Assembly: GCF_901709675.1 (NCBI RefSeq)
Contig: NC_051100.1
Location: 620,001-684,000, forward strand
Origin: Syngnathus acus
Lineage: Eukaryota; Chordata; Actinopteri; Syngnathiformes; Syngnathidae
Length of the DNA: 64,000 nucleotides
Direction of reading: 5' to 3'
Below the pieces are notes generated by a model. It was not told where the DNA came from. It ran no database searches and saw nothing but the letters and a program-made list of their open reading frames with translations. A program made the translations under genes and the position numbers. This document shows positions 1 through 55,592 of the stretch, one piece after another (the first letter of the stretch is position 1; every line of letters begins with the position of its first letter).

Positions 1-323
1 AACAAAAAATGCACTTTCTATTTGAATCACTCCCTCCCTAGAACAGCCAGCCGCTTAATCCTTTTGCTAGGACATTAAAATGATGCTTGAAAGTATGCGT
101 CCATTGTGCCAATGCTTTTTTTGTTGTCCGCTTTCCTTGTGCAATGCTTTGACATCTTACTGAAGATGACCAATTCCTCCTGCGTCCATCGTGCGTCACA
201 GCGGTGGGGAAAGGTCGATCTCAACTTGGACGCAAAATGACCGCATAACCTGCACTTAATGCTGCGATCTATCGCTGTAGCAAAATGTCATTTTCGTGGA
301 GCAAACAATTGGAAGCAAAGGTG

Positions 324-369
<46 letters not shown>

Positions 370-1172
370 TGTCGTGAGCGCTTTGAGAGATTGAAAGTAA
401 AAAGGATAGATACTCAAGTATAATCTGTCTTTTGATTCCTTTTAGTCTTGAGAAAGGAAGGAGGTTGTCATTTGTGGGGGGCAGCCTGTCACTGAAGCTG
501 CTCCCTTGCCTGGAGATGGTGCCGTCCGTCCGCCCGTCCGTCGGTGCAGTGGAAAGTCTTGATCGTCAATGACAGGCAGAAAGAAGCGTGTCGTGACCTC
601 TCTGTCTGTCCCACATGTCCGACATGTCTGGCCGCGACACAGCCTAGCTGACTACAGTACATGCATACACAAGGGTGCAGCATATGTTTGAAGGTGTGAA
701 AGGAAGGAAGCCAGTGTTTGGAGGAAGTTCCGAACAAAAAAGGGGTTTGGAACACAATGATGCTATTTGGATTAATTTAAACGGAGAAACAGCATCCTAA
801 TCTTGTTAGTTATTCTGCATCTCCACGGTCACGCCTGCCGTCTTTTATGTTGTATTGTTTTTTAAACCGCAAAAACGCGAACGATCAACCACGATGTAGC
901 GGGGCTTACGTCCGGTGCGGTGTTGTGCCTGTCTGTCTGTCTGCCTGTCTGTCTGTCCGCCTGTCTGCCTGTCTGTCTGTGCTGTTGTCACCTTCCCACA
1001 ATGCAACGCGCAGCTGTCATGGCTGCCCGCTGACGGACGGCTCACGCTACACATGGTATGTGCAAATGATCATACTATATCTGGCTGGCAGAGAATTTTG
1101 ACGGATAAACATCATTGCAGCAATTAAATGGTGTTGCGAGTGAGAGCAGATCAGGAAGTTGTGGCTGTGAAA
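1..1172. other. 5' flank of TTC27, no gene recognised
   Basis: I see no credible coding exon here. It holds a (CCTG)n run at about 321-368 and a (CTGT/CTGC)n run at about 929-983. The short open frames around them are low-complexity or lack family features. The TTC27 promoter and 5' UTR should lie in the last few hundred bases, but I see no clear TATA box or CpG-island boundary that fixes the start site. Confidence 0.6.
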
Positions 1173-16787
<15,615 letters not shown>

Positions 16788-17080
16788 AGACCCATTCAAA
16801 GGAGTCGCTTTGCGCTTCTTTTTTTTTTTTTTTTTAAGTCTTAGATATGAATACTCTTTTTTTAAAAAAAAAAAAAAAAAAAAGGACATTTCAACTGCTA
16901 CTTTGAATTGACTCTAGTTTGGAAGTTGAACCTAGTAATTGGTGCAATTCAGGTGTGTGTTCTGTTCACCCTCCACTGTATGATTTGCGACATTTTGCTA
17001 AGCCTTGGCACTTTGTGTGCGATTCTTTTTTTTGTGGATTCTAGACATAAGATTCCAATAAATAACGTGCCTCCGATCCT
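16788..17080 (+). other. ttc27: TTC27 3' UTR and poly(A) signal
   Basis: It runs from the stop codon (16785-16787) to just past an AATAAA at 17057-17062. It contains a T18-19 run at about 16818-16836 and an A20 run at about 16863-16883, about 27 nt apart, which could pair in the transcript. The opposite-strand coiled-coil frame ends at 17115, so the two genes are convergent and nearly touch. Confidence 0.65.
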
Positions 17081-17114
17081 AATCCCTCTAGGCAGAGAAC
17101 ATTTTGGTGCTGCA

Positions 17115-18482
17115 TCACGTAAAAGCGGCTTCCTCCTCTCGTTGCTTCTTCAGCCTCAAGTTGGCGTCCAGCGCATTGTGCAAAGCCACGCTCAGCGTCT
17201 GCCTTTCGTCCACCAGTTGCATCTGTTTGCTCCAAGCGTTGTCCAGCGTGTTTCTCAAAGACGCTCCTCTCCTTGCGGAGGGCGTGGGCAGCCCGGGCGG
17301 CTCTCTCCTCCAGCGCCGAACATCTTTCTTTCTCCTCTTTGAGAGCCTTTTGGAGTCGTGTCCGAGCGCCGCCGCCGCATTCCAGCTGGCACACTCGGAG
17401 TTCGTCCTCCACGTGGCGGAGCTGGGCGCTGAGCGCTCGCTTCTCAAAGACCAGGTCGGCCGAGGCCAGTTCTTTACAGCGCCGTGAGACGGAGTGATAT
17501 TGAGAGCTGACTTTGCCGTATTCCGCCTGGTATTTAGCGGCGGCGCATGCCTTCTCCGCCCTCAGCGAGCGAATGTGCTCCTTGAGGCCGTCGGAGGCGG
17601 CCGCGGCTTGTGTTTGTCGGTAGCTCAGGAGCGCTATGGCCTGGACCTGCGTGCGGTGTCGCAAAAGCATCTTGCGAACGAGCTCCCGTTGATTCGGCAA
17701 AGACTCGTCAGCAGCCAAAGCCGCAGTCTTTCTTTTTTGCGTGGGTGGGCCTCGGCTTTGAGACAACTCCGCCTCCGGTTGTTCAGCTGACGTCGCAGCT
17801 CTTCTCTCTCAGAGGCCAGTTGGCTGACTTTGTGCTGCAGCAGGGTGTCAATGGTGGCCCCCTTAGCCTGAACTTCCTGTTGAAGAGTTTGAGTGTTGAA
17901 GCGCAAGGATGTCATTTGAGCGTCTTTTTGCAGCCGTTCTTCCTGCATGTTGCCGAGCTGCTCCTTGACTTTCTGGATCTGATCACATGTTCCTCTCTCC
18001 AACTCTGCCATTTGCGTTTTGTGTCGACGTAACGTTGCCTCCAAATCCTTCTTGTCTTTTTGCCGTTTGGCTGTCATTTTGCGCAGTTTCCCCGAAAGCT
18101 GGACGCAGGCGCGCCGTTACCTTTCGAGCGTCTCGTCAAGGCGTTTGCTCATGAGCTCCATGGCGACACGAAGGCCATCCTTCCGGGCTTTCTGGTTGGC
18201 TTGTTGCGCTGGTCTCAAAGCTTTTCTCAGCAGCAAGCTATTGCGCTCTTCCTTCTCCAAAGCCTCCCGAATGGTGGCTTTTGCTTTCCTCTCTGCCTCC
18301 AGGGCTTCCTTGCGCCAAGACGTCTCCGTTTGCTCATGTTTCTGGCTCGTGCGAGCGGCCGGGCCTTTTGCTAAGGGCTTTTCGATATTTTCAATCTCCT
18401 CTGGAATCTCTCCTTCACAGGACTCTCCCACGCCGTGACTTTGGAACAGTGAGGTCTTCTCTCTCGAATGGCCTTTGTGCAT
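17115..18482 (-). pseudogene. Broken coiled-coil protein gene, family not recognised
   Basis: Read on the minus strand from ATG at 18482 to TGA at 17115-17117, this is one intronless frame of about 455 codons with three breaks: TAA at 18117-18119; a one-base frame change near 17775, where RRQLNNR passes into AELSQSRGPP; and another near 17270, where HALRKE passes into GASLRNTLDNAW. Outside the breaks it is consistently protein-like: Lys/Glu/Gln-rich, heptad-compatible, with segments such as LEATLRRHKTQMAELERG, QLASEREELRRQL and LVDERQTLSVALHNALD, and GC-rich third positions unlike the flanks. The coiled coil spans nearly its whole length, as in ciliary or centrosomal proteins, but I cannot assign a family. 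A 50-nt GT-AG intron could bypass the first stop, which is very short; nothing similar repairs the other two. The alternative is indels in the assembly of a live gene. I see no AATAAA on this strand before TTC27's 3' end. Confidence 0.55.
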
Positions 18483-18499
18483 TTTGTGCACCCGTCTCG

Positions 18500-19385
18500 A
18501 TACACGTCAGTGGACTTGTGTTTGTTCTTATTTGCTCACATGGAGAAAGGACATTTTCGACGTCACGTTCCAAACATTGGGCATCGAAGCAGATGGCGCA
18601 ACTCAAAGATACATTCTATAGAATGATCTCATGCAGTGGCTTAGTGACGAGCTATTTCAAAACCAAGGCTAACTTTGATCTGGGAGGAGAAAAGTATGCA
18701 AAAGCAAATGAGCGCAACGCAATCCAAGGCATGGTGCTAGCAGGGTTGAAGCACTGCAAATGCAAACAGAAAAGGCTCACTCAAAGTGGGATGGATTGGT
18801 GCAGTGCGACCCTGAGTCTACAGCCAAGAAACTAATAAAGAAAGCATGGAAATGGAATGATTCAATGGAACAATTGATGAAGAGCTGATCTCACTAGAAT
18901 CAAAGATTTCCCAGTGAACATAACATTGAAAATGTCTGCTTTTCCATTGCACAAGCAGATGAGTGTCATTGTTTCAACCAATCTAATCATATGATTCCAA
19001 GCTCTCAAGACCAAGCTTTGAAATCCTTTTCTAGATTTGTCACTTGTTTTCCAAAAGAATTGCTAGACGGCAGAGATGTCAATACGTTCTCCTCACTATA
19101 TCAGCACTAATTGCTTTACTCTCTGTACTTTTTCCATTTGTATAACCTGTACTGTATGTCCGAAACCTATTTTTACTTTTTAGTAGGCATCAGGATACTT
19201 CCCACGTACCTGAGGAAAAGTTCCCCTGGTGTCATTATTTTCTTTGGGCTGATGCGTCACACAAAGTGAGTTCTTGTTGGCAAAACAATGATGCATCTGA
19301 TTCATTCAATAGCTAAGGCTGTGTGGCCACTGACAAGTAGAAGTCGGACACAATTGCCGCATGGGAATGTTTGTTGAGCACAAAG
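18500..19385. other. Intergenic region, nothing recognised
   Basis: AT-rich sequence between the coiled-coil frame (reading left) and LTBP1 (reading right), so it could serve as a shared divergent upstream region. I see no conserved promoter element, RNA gene or mobile-element terminus. Confidence 0.5.
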
Positions 19386-19393
19386 GTGTCAGG

Positions 19394-19394
19394 G

Positions 19395-19425
<31 letters not shown>
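19394..19425. repeat. (GTGC)n microsatellite upstream of LTBP1
   Basis: About seven alternating purine-pyrimidine GTGC units, capable of left-handed DNA. They directly precede the 21-bp minisatellite. Confidence 0.9.
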
Positions 19426-19426
<1 letters not shown>

Positions 19427-19533
19427 ACCCCCTCGGAAGTCCCAGCTCCCCCTCGGAAGTCCCAGCTCCCCCTCGGTAGTCCCAGCTCCCCCTCGGTAGT
19501 CCCAGCTCCTCCTCGGAAGTCCCAGCTCCTCCT
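19427..19533. repeat. 21-bp minisatellite upstream of LTBP1
   Basis: Five tandem copies of a 21-bp unit CCCCTCGGAAGTCCCAGCTC (plus one base). The copies differ at one position (GGAAGT or GGTAGT) and by CCC or CTC before TCGG. The GGAAGT core resembles an ETS site. The array ends about 430 bp upstream of the LTBP1 start codon, so it lies in the probable promoter or 5' UTR. Confidence 0.9.
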
Positions 19534-19966
19534 CATGTGCGTTGCGGTGTGTGAGCGAGCAGACTACCCCCTTGTGACGTCACTTCTGGAGGCAGGCTGC
19601 CCCTGCTGCCTCTGCTGCTGCCGCTGCTGCTGCTGCTGCTGGGCTGGGAGCCTTCTCCTCCATCAAGAAACTTTTCTGGACTTGTGGAGCTCCTCGGACG
19701 TAGTGGCCACAAGCAGCCGAAGGAGAACCTCCACACGCGGGGACAGCAGGCACTTTTATTTGTACTACTCGGTGCTAACATTATTTGAGTGAAGTTGACA
19801 TTGTGCAAGCTATATCGGTTTTATTTTTTCTTCTTTTACGGAGTTCGAGGACTTGAAGAATCTCCTCAAGCTCACTGGCGTGTGTTTTCATCGAGAATTC
19901 CTCTTTTCCGGCGCTCCAAACTTTTTGAAACTTTGGATTTCGAACGAACGAACGAACGACGCGGGC

Positions 19967-43377
<23,411 letters not shown>

Positions 43378-44940
43378 TTGTGGATTGGATTGGATTGACT
43401 GGACTGGGCCACAAGAGACGCTCAATCGAACCCAAATGAGAAGCAATTTTGAGAAGAGCAGTTGAAAAGAAAATCTTTGATTCATTCACCAAGCAACATT
43501 AGTGAAATCTCCCCGCTTTGGTTGACAGCAAAATTCCCCCAAGTGCAAAACTCTTGAAAATGATCCCAACATTCTTTTTCTGCATTCCCCAGCTGTGAGT
43601 ATTAAGACTGATTTCTTCTATTTAATAGATTTGCAATATCTATGATCTTTTGAAATATTGTTGAAATGAACTATAATGTATTATCTTCTAGATTGTATGT
43701 TATGATGTCTACAAGTATTCCACTTTCAATGCCTTGTTTGTGTTCTTGAAATGAAAAGAGTGCAGCGTGGTACCTCGAAAGCTGAACCCCAAATGTTTCA
43801 AGGGTCACACTGCCGCCATCGTAAAACGGATGTTGAGCATACAATCAATATGGACAATTAACCAGAGTTTCGAACTACCTGGCTAGCAAGTATATCTATC
43901 TATATCTATCTATATATATATATATATATATATATTTTTTATGATTTAAATGTGGGAGGGAACTGGAGTAACCAGAGTAAAACCCGCACAAGCATAAGGA
44001 GAACATGCAAAAGCCACAATGGAGCAGCCACGCCTGAGCATGGTCCGACAAGCATTTACGCGCCAGCAAGGGTTGGAATGCAAAAGGCGTCAAGCAAGCA
44101 ATAATCATATGAGCCAATGCCAATAAGTAAACAACAGTTGGCTACCATTTAGGCATTATTAGCCCCAGTGAAAATTGTAATTATAGTAGAGTTTGACTTC
44201 TACAATTGCCTTAAACGTCTTGGCTCTGTTTTTGTCACAACAAGAAAAGGCCATAGATGAATTCATTGCATTCTCTTGTTCAGCATAATTCCTTAATAGT
44301 CTGTATTTGATTGACTCCAAGACACATTGCTAAATGACTATATGTATCGGTTCACGCCTTTTGAATATTTTCCCTCCAAAGCAACTCACTTGGTAGTCAT
44401 CATTTGGCTTCAATTAAGGAACAGGTTTTGCGCATCTTTATTTATTTTCTCCATATGCCCTCCTCATAAGATGCATTACTTTCACATCACAGAGGACATT
44501 GTCCCAATAGCCAAAGTCCGTTGAAAGATGAAATATGGAGAATATCCACACAGTTGTATAAAATGATAGGAAAATGACCACAAAGACTTGGTTCTTTTGA
44601 TATTGAGATTCTGTGAAGAGGTCAAATGTCTACTACCCTGTTTGATGAAAACTGGTGTCCAAAACACCACGGACGGACGGACGGACGGACGGACGGACGG
44701 ATGGATGCAATGCAAGCTGGTCATTTTTGATCAATATTGAAATCGAAAGAAAGCCACTCCACTGTATTTGGGTGGCTGTGACATCAGTTAGCAAATTGTT
44801 AGGAAGGGCTCAAATAGTCGAAACCCAATCATGGGACTGAACAGAGTTTGGAGTAAGAAGACAGCAAATGGTTTTTGTAATTTGTACTGAATAAATACAT
44901 TTCTTATATGATTTGGTAATAAATCACAACTTTTGATATT
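43378..44940 (+). other. ltbp1: LTBP1 3' UTR, two candidate poly(A) signals
   Basis: AATAAA hexamers stand at 44890-44895 and 44918-44923, about 1.5 kb after the stop codon. Within it are an AT-dinucleotide run (about 43913-43935), a teleost retroposon fragment (43938-44060) and a (GGAC)n run (44668-44701). The exact 3' end cannot be fixed from sequence. Confidence 0.45.
43938..44060. mobile_element. Teleost retroposon fragment in LTBP1 3' region
   Basis: AATGTGGGAGGGAACTGGAG, then TAACCAGAGTAAAACCC and AAGGAGAACATGCAAA, is the diverged 3' portion of a repeat found very widely in teleosts (AATGTGGGAGGAAACCGGAG...GGAGAACATGCAAA). Confidence 0.55.
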
Positions 44941-45280
44941 TATTGTTCTTTTTTTGATCAAAGTTGTTTATTGCAGGAATATGTTTATATATATATATAT
45001 ACGTATATACACGCATATATACGTATATATACACATGTATAGTATATGCGCACACACACACACACACAGACCCTGAGCGCCAATCTCCCCCTTTGAAAAA
45101 GTGAGACAATAAAAGTAGGGCTTGTATTCTTTTGGTCCAGGCTTCAGCAGGATGTGTGCTCACTGTTTTTGTTTAGGCAGACATTTTTAGAAGCCCATAG
45201 AGACAAAACAATGCAAACAACGTCATCAGAGAGGAATATGGGATGGGCTGACCCTCTCGCAGCAATCCAGAACAATGGAG

Positions 45281-45311
<31 letters not shown>

Positions 45312-46900
45312 TCCAATCAGCACTCCGTTTGGCAAGTGAGCAAGCGCAATAATAAACTGATGGGAGAATGACTCACTCAAAATGTTTTGCTCATTTGGAA
45401 CTATGGTGCTTGTTAAATGAGTCGCAAATTTACGGACAAAGGAGCGAGCGGGCGCATGAGCAAGCGTGCATATTTTCACTAGGTTTGTCCGTTTCCTGCT
45501 TTGCTTTCCACTCCACCTTGTGTAGTCACTAAATTTAGCCCCGTGCAGGCAGGACGACTAAGTTGGGCAAACAATTGAAGGAAGTCTAATAGCCATTTGG
45601 ACACACAAGTTACAAATAGGAATCAGCCAATGTGGAGCAGCAGTGTGGCTGGCCGCTGCTGGCACATGGAAAGGTAGACGCAGACTCAATTGAAAATATT
45701 CCCATTTGGAGCCAATGGCCTCTTCTGACCCTTGTTGTGGATATGCTTTAAACGCTTCATCATCATCCATGAGGTATGTGCAGTGTGGCTTCAGCTCCGT
45801 CGTCTTTATTTGACCTTGACAACTTTATAAAAGGCAGTAGGAAAGATAAGAATTTGAAAAAGCTCTTTGTAGCAGGAGATGATTGGAAAAGTAGCCAAGA
45901 GTATCGCTTCAATTCCTTGTTTGGCACGTTCAAACATGGCGAATAAAACAAAAACCTCTTGAATCTTCAACTTACTCTCTCCACTTCCTGTTGGTGGCAC
46001 AAACTAATGAGTGGCCACCCTAAATTCAGTTTTGCCCTCAAATTCACGTTCATATAGAGATGAAGAAGCAATTCATTCCAATCTGCTGCTCAAAGCGTGC
46101 AATATTATTTCAGAATGATTTCATTGGCTGTCCAAATCGTGTTAAAATACAAAATACTGGTAAGTGCTGGAGTCATATCATCATAAGAACAGCATCTGCA
46201 GGAACATGCTGTACTTTCAACCAGATTGACAAACTTTAAAGAAGATACCACGTCTAAGATATGGATGGCGTCATGGTGTCCGAACGCTTGCTTCTGTTGT
46301 GCAACAGGAGACTCTTTTGTTCTTTTTATTGTGGTGGACATTTACTGGAAATGCAGTGGAACAGCATGGCTCTGGAGAAGGGACAATAGATAATAATTTG
46401 CACAGCATCGCAATTTATGACATCAGCCTTGGATTGGATCAATGTGTGGCCCCATAGTGGAGTGCAAAAAGGAGCCTCCCGGCTTCTTCTGTTTGGGATG
46501 GCTATTTTTATTCAGTTAGATATTCCACCGTAGTTTCAGCAAAGCTCCTGACGCTCAAGGTAACAGGCTATGAGTGTGTGTGTAGGGCAAATGATTGCCA
46601 ACTCATGAATGATGCTTTCTGTCTTTAGTACTACACTTGCACAATGGTATCGTGAAACTCAGATTAGAGGCGAAAGATCTGGCCAGAAGGCTGGCTAATT
46701 GGTTTCCCCACAGATGAAGTCATGAGTGTACTATTCCGTTTTGACAAATATGACAAAAAGCACCCCTTTGATTTAGAAATGAATCTATATTTACAATTCC
46801 AGTGCTTTATGTGTGTGTGGTGACATTGCTGTGGTCCTGCCGCTTAGGTTGGCTGTGTTTACTAACAGGAAGGAGGAGGAAGAGGAGGAGGTCATATGGT
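44941..46900. other. Intergenic region LTBP1-RASGRP3, no gene recognised
   Basis: It holds TA/CA-rich repeats (about 44983-45070), a (CA)n run (45281-45304) and otherwise AT-rich unique sequence. No exon, RNA gene or transposon terminus was recognised. Confidence 0.55.
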
Positions 46901-46906
46901 GGTGTG

Positions 46907-47014
46907 CTCTCTCTCTCTCTCTCTGTCTCTCTCTCTGTCTCTCCACTCTATAAGCATTAACAGCTTGCACCAGTTCCGATCTGCTTTCCTGGCACTCGGC
47001 ACTCTTTTCAGTGG
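46907..47014 (+). promoter_or_regulatory. rasgrp3: Candidate RASGRP3 promoter and first noncoding exon
   Basis: A CT-rich tract (about 46907-46943) is followed by TATAAG at 46949-46954. About 60 bp later comes a good splice donor (GG|GTAAGA, exon end 47014). The next acceptor that fits is TCTCAG at 48727-48732, just before the exon with the start codon. The arrangement looks like a TATA promoter plus a 5' UTR exon, but this is inference only. Confidence 0.3.
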
Positions 47015-48089
47015 GTAAGACCTATTTCAAACTGTCATTTGTCTTACATTTGTGGAATTGTGACCTTGATTCCTGTTAAGACTCAAGTCAGAGTATTGTT
47101 GGAGCTGTCTTATGCAGCTGTTAGCATATTGTTTACTCTAAGGATCCTCTTTGGTTGCGCTTGTAAACTGAAACTTGTTTTCAAGTCACTCTTGCAAATA
47201 TCATTTGATAAGAAGTCCATTTAACAAGCACATGGTTTGAAGTCCAAGAAACAAGTTTGGTTTCAATATGATTAGAATAATTATAAGTCTTGGAGAAATA
47301 TTGAACTGTGTGGCAAATTTGTCAAAGCGCACAAAAGGTCGTATTTGATAGACATTTAAAATGGACAAGCCAGGGTTGCCATGACAATGACAGAGCCACT
47401 CTTCTCATTTTCAAGATAAGCCAATGTAGCAATATGGTGATTTTGACGCTGTAGAAATGGCTCAATCTTGTTGCTTGAAATAGATTGCTCCTTCACAAGT
47501 GCTATTGTGGCTGTCTGAATGTGCATGTGTGAGTGAGTGAGTGAGTGTATATCGAGTACTTCCAAGCGGAGCGCCCGCCGCACAAGCGCGCACACAAACT
47601 GATGACGCATCTGCTAACCAGAGGCAGGGACACAGTGACCCATTGTAAAGCAGCAAATAACAAGTCATGCTAAAGAGCACAGCTGACTGTAACGTGTACA
47701 CTCAAGCCATAAAAGAAGAAAAAATCAAATCAGCAGCAAGAATTAGCTTCATCTTTCAAAGGAAGATCAATCAATCAATCAATCAATCAATCCATAACCA
47801 TAAATAAAGTTTTGAAATGAAACTTGCGAATTGCCCTCAGATATCAGCGTTCATTCATCCGAATGAATCGGAGTCTCGTTTGATATTGCTGTGAGTGTCA
47901 CAATAAACAGATGGCTGACGTGATTATGAGCAGAACTTCCGTCAATGACTTTTTTTCTGTGATTTGGGGATGTGCAGACAAATACTAACACTATGAAGTG
48001 GAGTAGAGTGACTCTCAATCAAAAGAGCTTTGTTCGAGAAAAGCCAGCGCAACTGAGACTTTTTGTTGAACTGCCTGATACAAATCCAT

Positions 48090-48370
48090 TTCCATTGGTC
48101 TATTATCTACAGCGCTTATCCCCGCTCGGGTCGCGGATGCTGGCCAAGCCAAAAGGCCAGCCCAGGTGGCCAGCAGGATTCATACGGAGAAGGAATATTC
48201 ACACAATTCAGTCTTCCGTCACTTGACATCAGAATCAGAATTGTGATTTCGCACGATTTTGGAATGTCGAAATGTCGGACGACATACGTACGTAGGAGAT
48301 CGAATGCACAAATGCACTTCCACACCACGCGGGAGGCCGGAGCTTGGATTCCAACCGTCAACCTAACAAC
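48090..48370 (+). mobile_element. Degraded teleost retroposon upstream of RASGRP3
   Basis: CTATTATCTACAGCGCTTAT, then CCCCGCTCGGGTCGCGGATGCTGG (split here), resembles the start of the common teleost repeat CTATACCGCTTATCCTCACTAGGGTCGCGGGCGTGCTGG. Near 48330 GGGAGGCCGGAGCTTGGATT also fits its 3' half. It is heavily diverged. Confidence 0.5.
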
Positions 48371-48777
48371 TGTGTTGCGTAACCAAGAGCAACCATGGAT
48401 GGATTTTGAGATCGTCATCTTGTCCTATGTATACATCGATGTCCAACTCCATCATTCGTGTTTGGGAGGAAGAGCTGTTGAAAGGAGGAGTAGCCGTATT
48501 GGGTGTTTGGCTTTCGTTGCCATCTTAATACGATGTAAACAAAAAAGTATCCATTTACAGTATACGCTGGCCAGAATTTCCAAGGTGAAGAGGAAAAATG
48601 ATTTTCTTTCATGGCAGATGTTTCAAATGACCCTACAAAGTCTATTAGCATGAGTGCTTTTTGTGCAAAGAAAGTTCCTTTTGTGGTCGATGAGCGATAA
48701 TGAGAGTTGGGTTCATTTCTCTCATCTCTCAGGGATACTTTGAGCGGTGCAAAAGATTGACTCTTGGACTCAACAAC

Positions 48778-53619
<4,842 letters not shown>

Positions 53620-54170
53620 CTTGGTAACCTGTGTGTGAATCGCCAGTCTCAGCGGTCCAGAAAGACCCTGGTGGCTGGTACCAGGAAGTTCTTCTGTCTG
53701 GGAAGGTGCATGGCTCTCTGATTGATGTTCCCCATTCACCGAGCGTGTGTCATCGTTGGGTCACGGCGGGCTCCTGCGCCGACAGCGAAATGTGCTAAGG
53801 CCCGCCCGCTTTGTTCAGTAACAGGGCAACATGTGATCTGTGGGAAAGGAGAAGCGCAATGGACAGGAAGGAGAGCGAGCAGTCCTTCTCTGGGTTGCAT
53901 AAGAAAGCAAGCGCACTCCCAGCTTTGAGACCAGAGGATGGATGGTGGACTTTATTTGGAGCGTTCTCCAGAAGACACCAGAACGTCAGCAGCACGAGTG
54001 TAAAACATTTGGACAAAACCACTAATAGAGGCAATTTCCTTTGTCACACCAATCTTAATTCAGTGTTTGACTTTTGGATGAACATTTGGAGAAAGACAAT
54101 AGCTAACAGATAATAGGCCACTTGCATGTGGATTGTGAAGTAACAATAAAAGGGAAAGTCGAGATAAAAA
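53620..54170 (+). other. rasgrp3: RASGRP3 3' UTR with poly(A) signal
   Basis: The stop codon is at 53617-53619, and an AATAAA lies at 54145-54150. No other feature is recognised in between. Confidence 0.6.
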
Positions 54171-54194
54171 GGCAGGGCTCGATGCCGATGTCCG

Positions 54195-54310
54195 ACTAGC
54201 GTTAGTACATTCGTGCTTAGCACATGTCGCAGGGGCGGATGGGGGGGGGGGGAGTCGAACCCTAGATCTCAGGTGTTCGAGCGCAGCGATGGAGCCACTC
54301 ATCACACGCG
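54195..54310 (-). mobile_element. Possible tRNA-derived SINE head
   Basis: On the minus strand GGTTCGACTCC (54251-54261) matches a Pol III B box. It lies about 36 nt downstream of TGGCTCCATCG, a weak A-box match. It runs straight into a G/C homopolymer. A functional tRNA is unlikely: no cloverleaf acceptor pairing is seen. Confidence 0.35.
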
Positions 54311-54430
54311 GCGAGCTCGGCGGTCAACCCGCTTTCACTTCGACTCATTCCAATCCGTCCAATATTTTGTTCCCCGCGCGTTGGGTAAGTAAGTACAAAA
54401 TAGTGTTGGCTCGTGAGTGAACGATTCGTT

Positions 54431-55183
54431 CAAAAGAACGGATTTTATTTCAGTGAACGAATCACTTCCTAAAGTTATTTTTTCAGTTCATATGACTTCA
54501 ACCAGTAGGTGTCGGTAATGCGCATTGAAGCTGGTGCCACCTCGCCGTAAAACAAAACGAAGAAGAAAATGACGTCACTTCCCGTTCACGAACCAGTCGT
54601 GAATTGCATTTCCCGTTCACCAACTGAACGGCGCTGTGAGTCAACGAGTCAGTGAGTGAGTGATTTGCATTTCCAGTTCATCGCGAGAACGGATCAGTGA
54701 GGGAACGAATCCTGACTATCCCGTTCGCGAACGAAGCAACTGCCTTCCTTCCTTCCTTCCTTCCCGTGCATCAACAGATCAGTCAGTGAACGTGTTGCGT
54801 CTCCCTCCTGGCGTGAACTATGGATGCCAGAATGTCGATTTGCCATGGAAAGAAAGAACCACTCAGTGAAACACCACTTCTTTTATGCGCCTTTTCTCCA
54901 AGCTAACGGCTAACTTTATTGCATGAAGGGATGCGCCGTTATGCAAATACGGGGAGATGATGCTTCTCTTTGGGTCATCTTGATTTTATAACACTTAAAA
55001 TAACGTGTATGCATATATACGCCTACATTTTGTTATCCAATATATTTACTGCAATTTCACATTAGATTGCTGGTTTGAAATGTACTTTTATTAATATTAT
55101 TATTTTAATCAACATTAAAACCTGTTAAAACTTGTCTGGTGTTTTATTCCTTGTTTTCATTTTTTTGGGCATGAAAACAAAAA
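54431..55183 (+). repeat. Left inverted arm of foldback-like element
   Basis: About 750 bp that recur as the reverse complement at 61491-62213, nearly identical by eye apart from small indels. Landmarks on both sides are ATGACTTCAACCAGTAGGTG, AAATGACGTCACTTCCCG, CTAACGGCTAACTTTATTGC and TTGGGCATGAAA. The outer part is rich in GTGAACGA and CGTTCAC half-sites. A (TTCC)n run lies in both arms (54743-54765 here). Just outside it begins GTGTTGGCTCGTGAGTGAAC (54411), which the right arm lacks. Confidence 0.9.
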
Positions 55184-55314
55184 TCTGACATTTGGTTAGC
55201 TGCTTTATATGACAATATGTATATGTGTTTTACGTTGTGTAATATGTGCTGGTGTCCCCCCAAATAAAGAGCAAGTCAAATACACATTCTTGACACGCAC
55301 AAAAAATGCATAAA
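55184..55314. other. Unique spacer between left arm and hairpin array
   Basis: About 130 bp of AT-rich sequence with no counterpart beside the right arm, where the arm passes directly into TGGCCTGTGATTAGG. An AATAAA occurs at about 55263, but no coding sequence precedes it. Confidence 0.6.
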
Positions 55315-55592
55315 GTTATTAGGTACACCTGAAAATGGTGGTGTACCTAGTGGAGTGTCCTTGTGACGTCACAGATCAACCAGCCAATCAGGAGGTGGGG
55401 GTGAGGGCGGGTGTGGCACCTTTCACTTTCAGTTCAGCTTTGGCCATGATTTTTCCCTAATGAAGTGGCCTGTTATTAGGTACACTGGAAAATGACAGCG
55501 TACCTAAAGGATTGTCCGTGTGACGTCACAGATCAAACAGCCAATCGGAAAGTGGGGGTGAGGGCGGGTGTGGCACTTTTCATGCTATTTCC

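Noticed and set aside
18070-18120. 50-nt intron rescuing the first stop of the coiled-coil frame
   Set aside because: It has GT and AG ends but is shorter than typical vertebrate introns, and the two later frame changes have no such explanation.
54195-54310. Functional tRNA gene on the minus strand
   Set aside because: Good B box but poor A box, a G homopolymer next to it and no cloverleaf.
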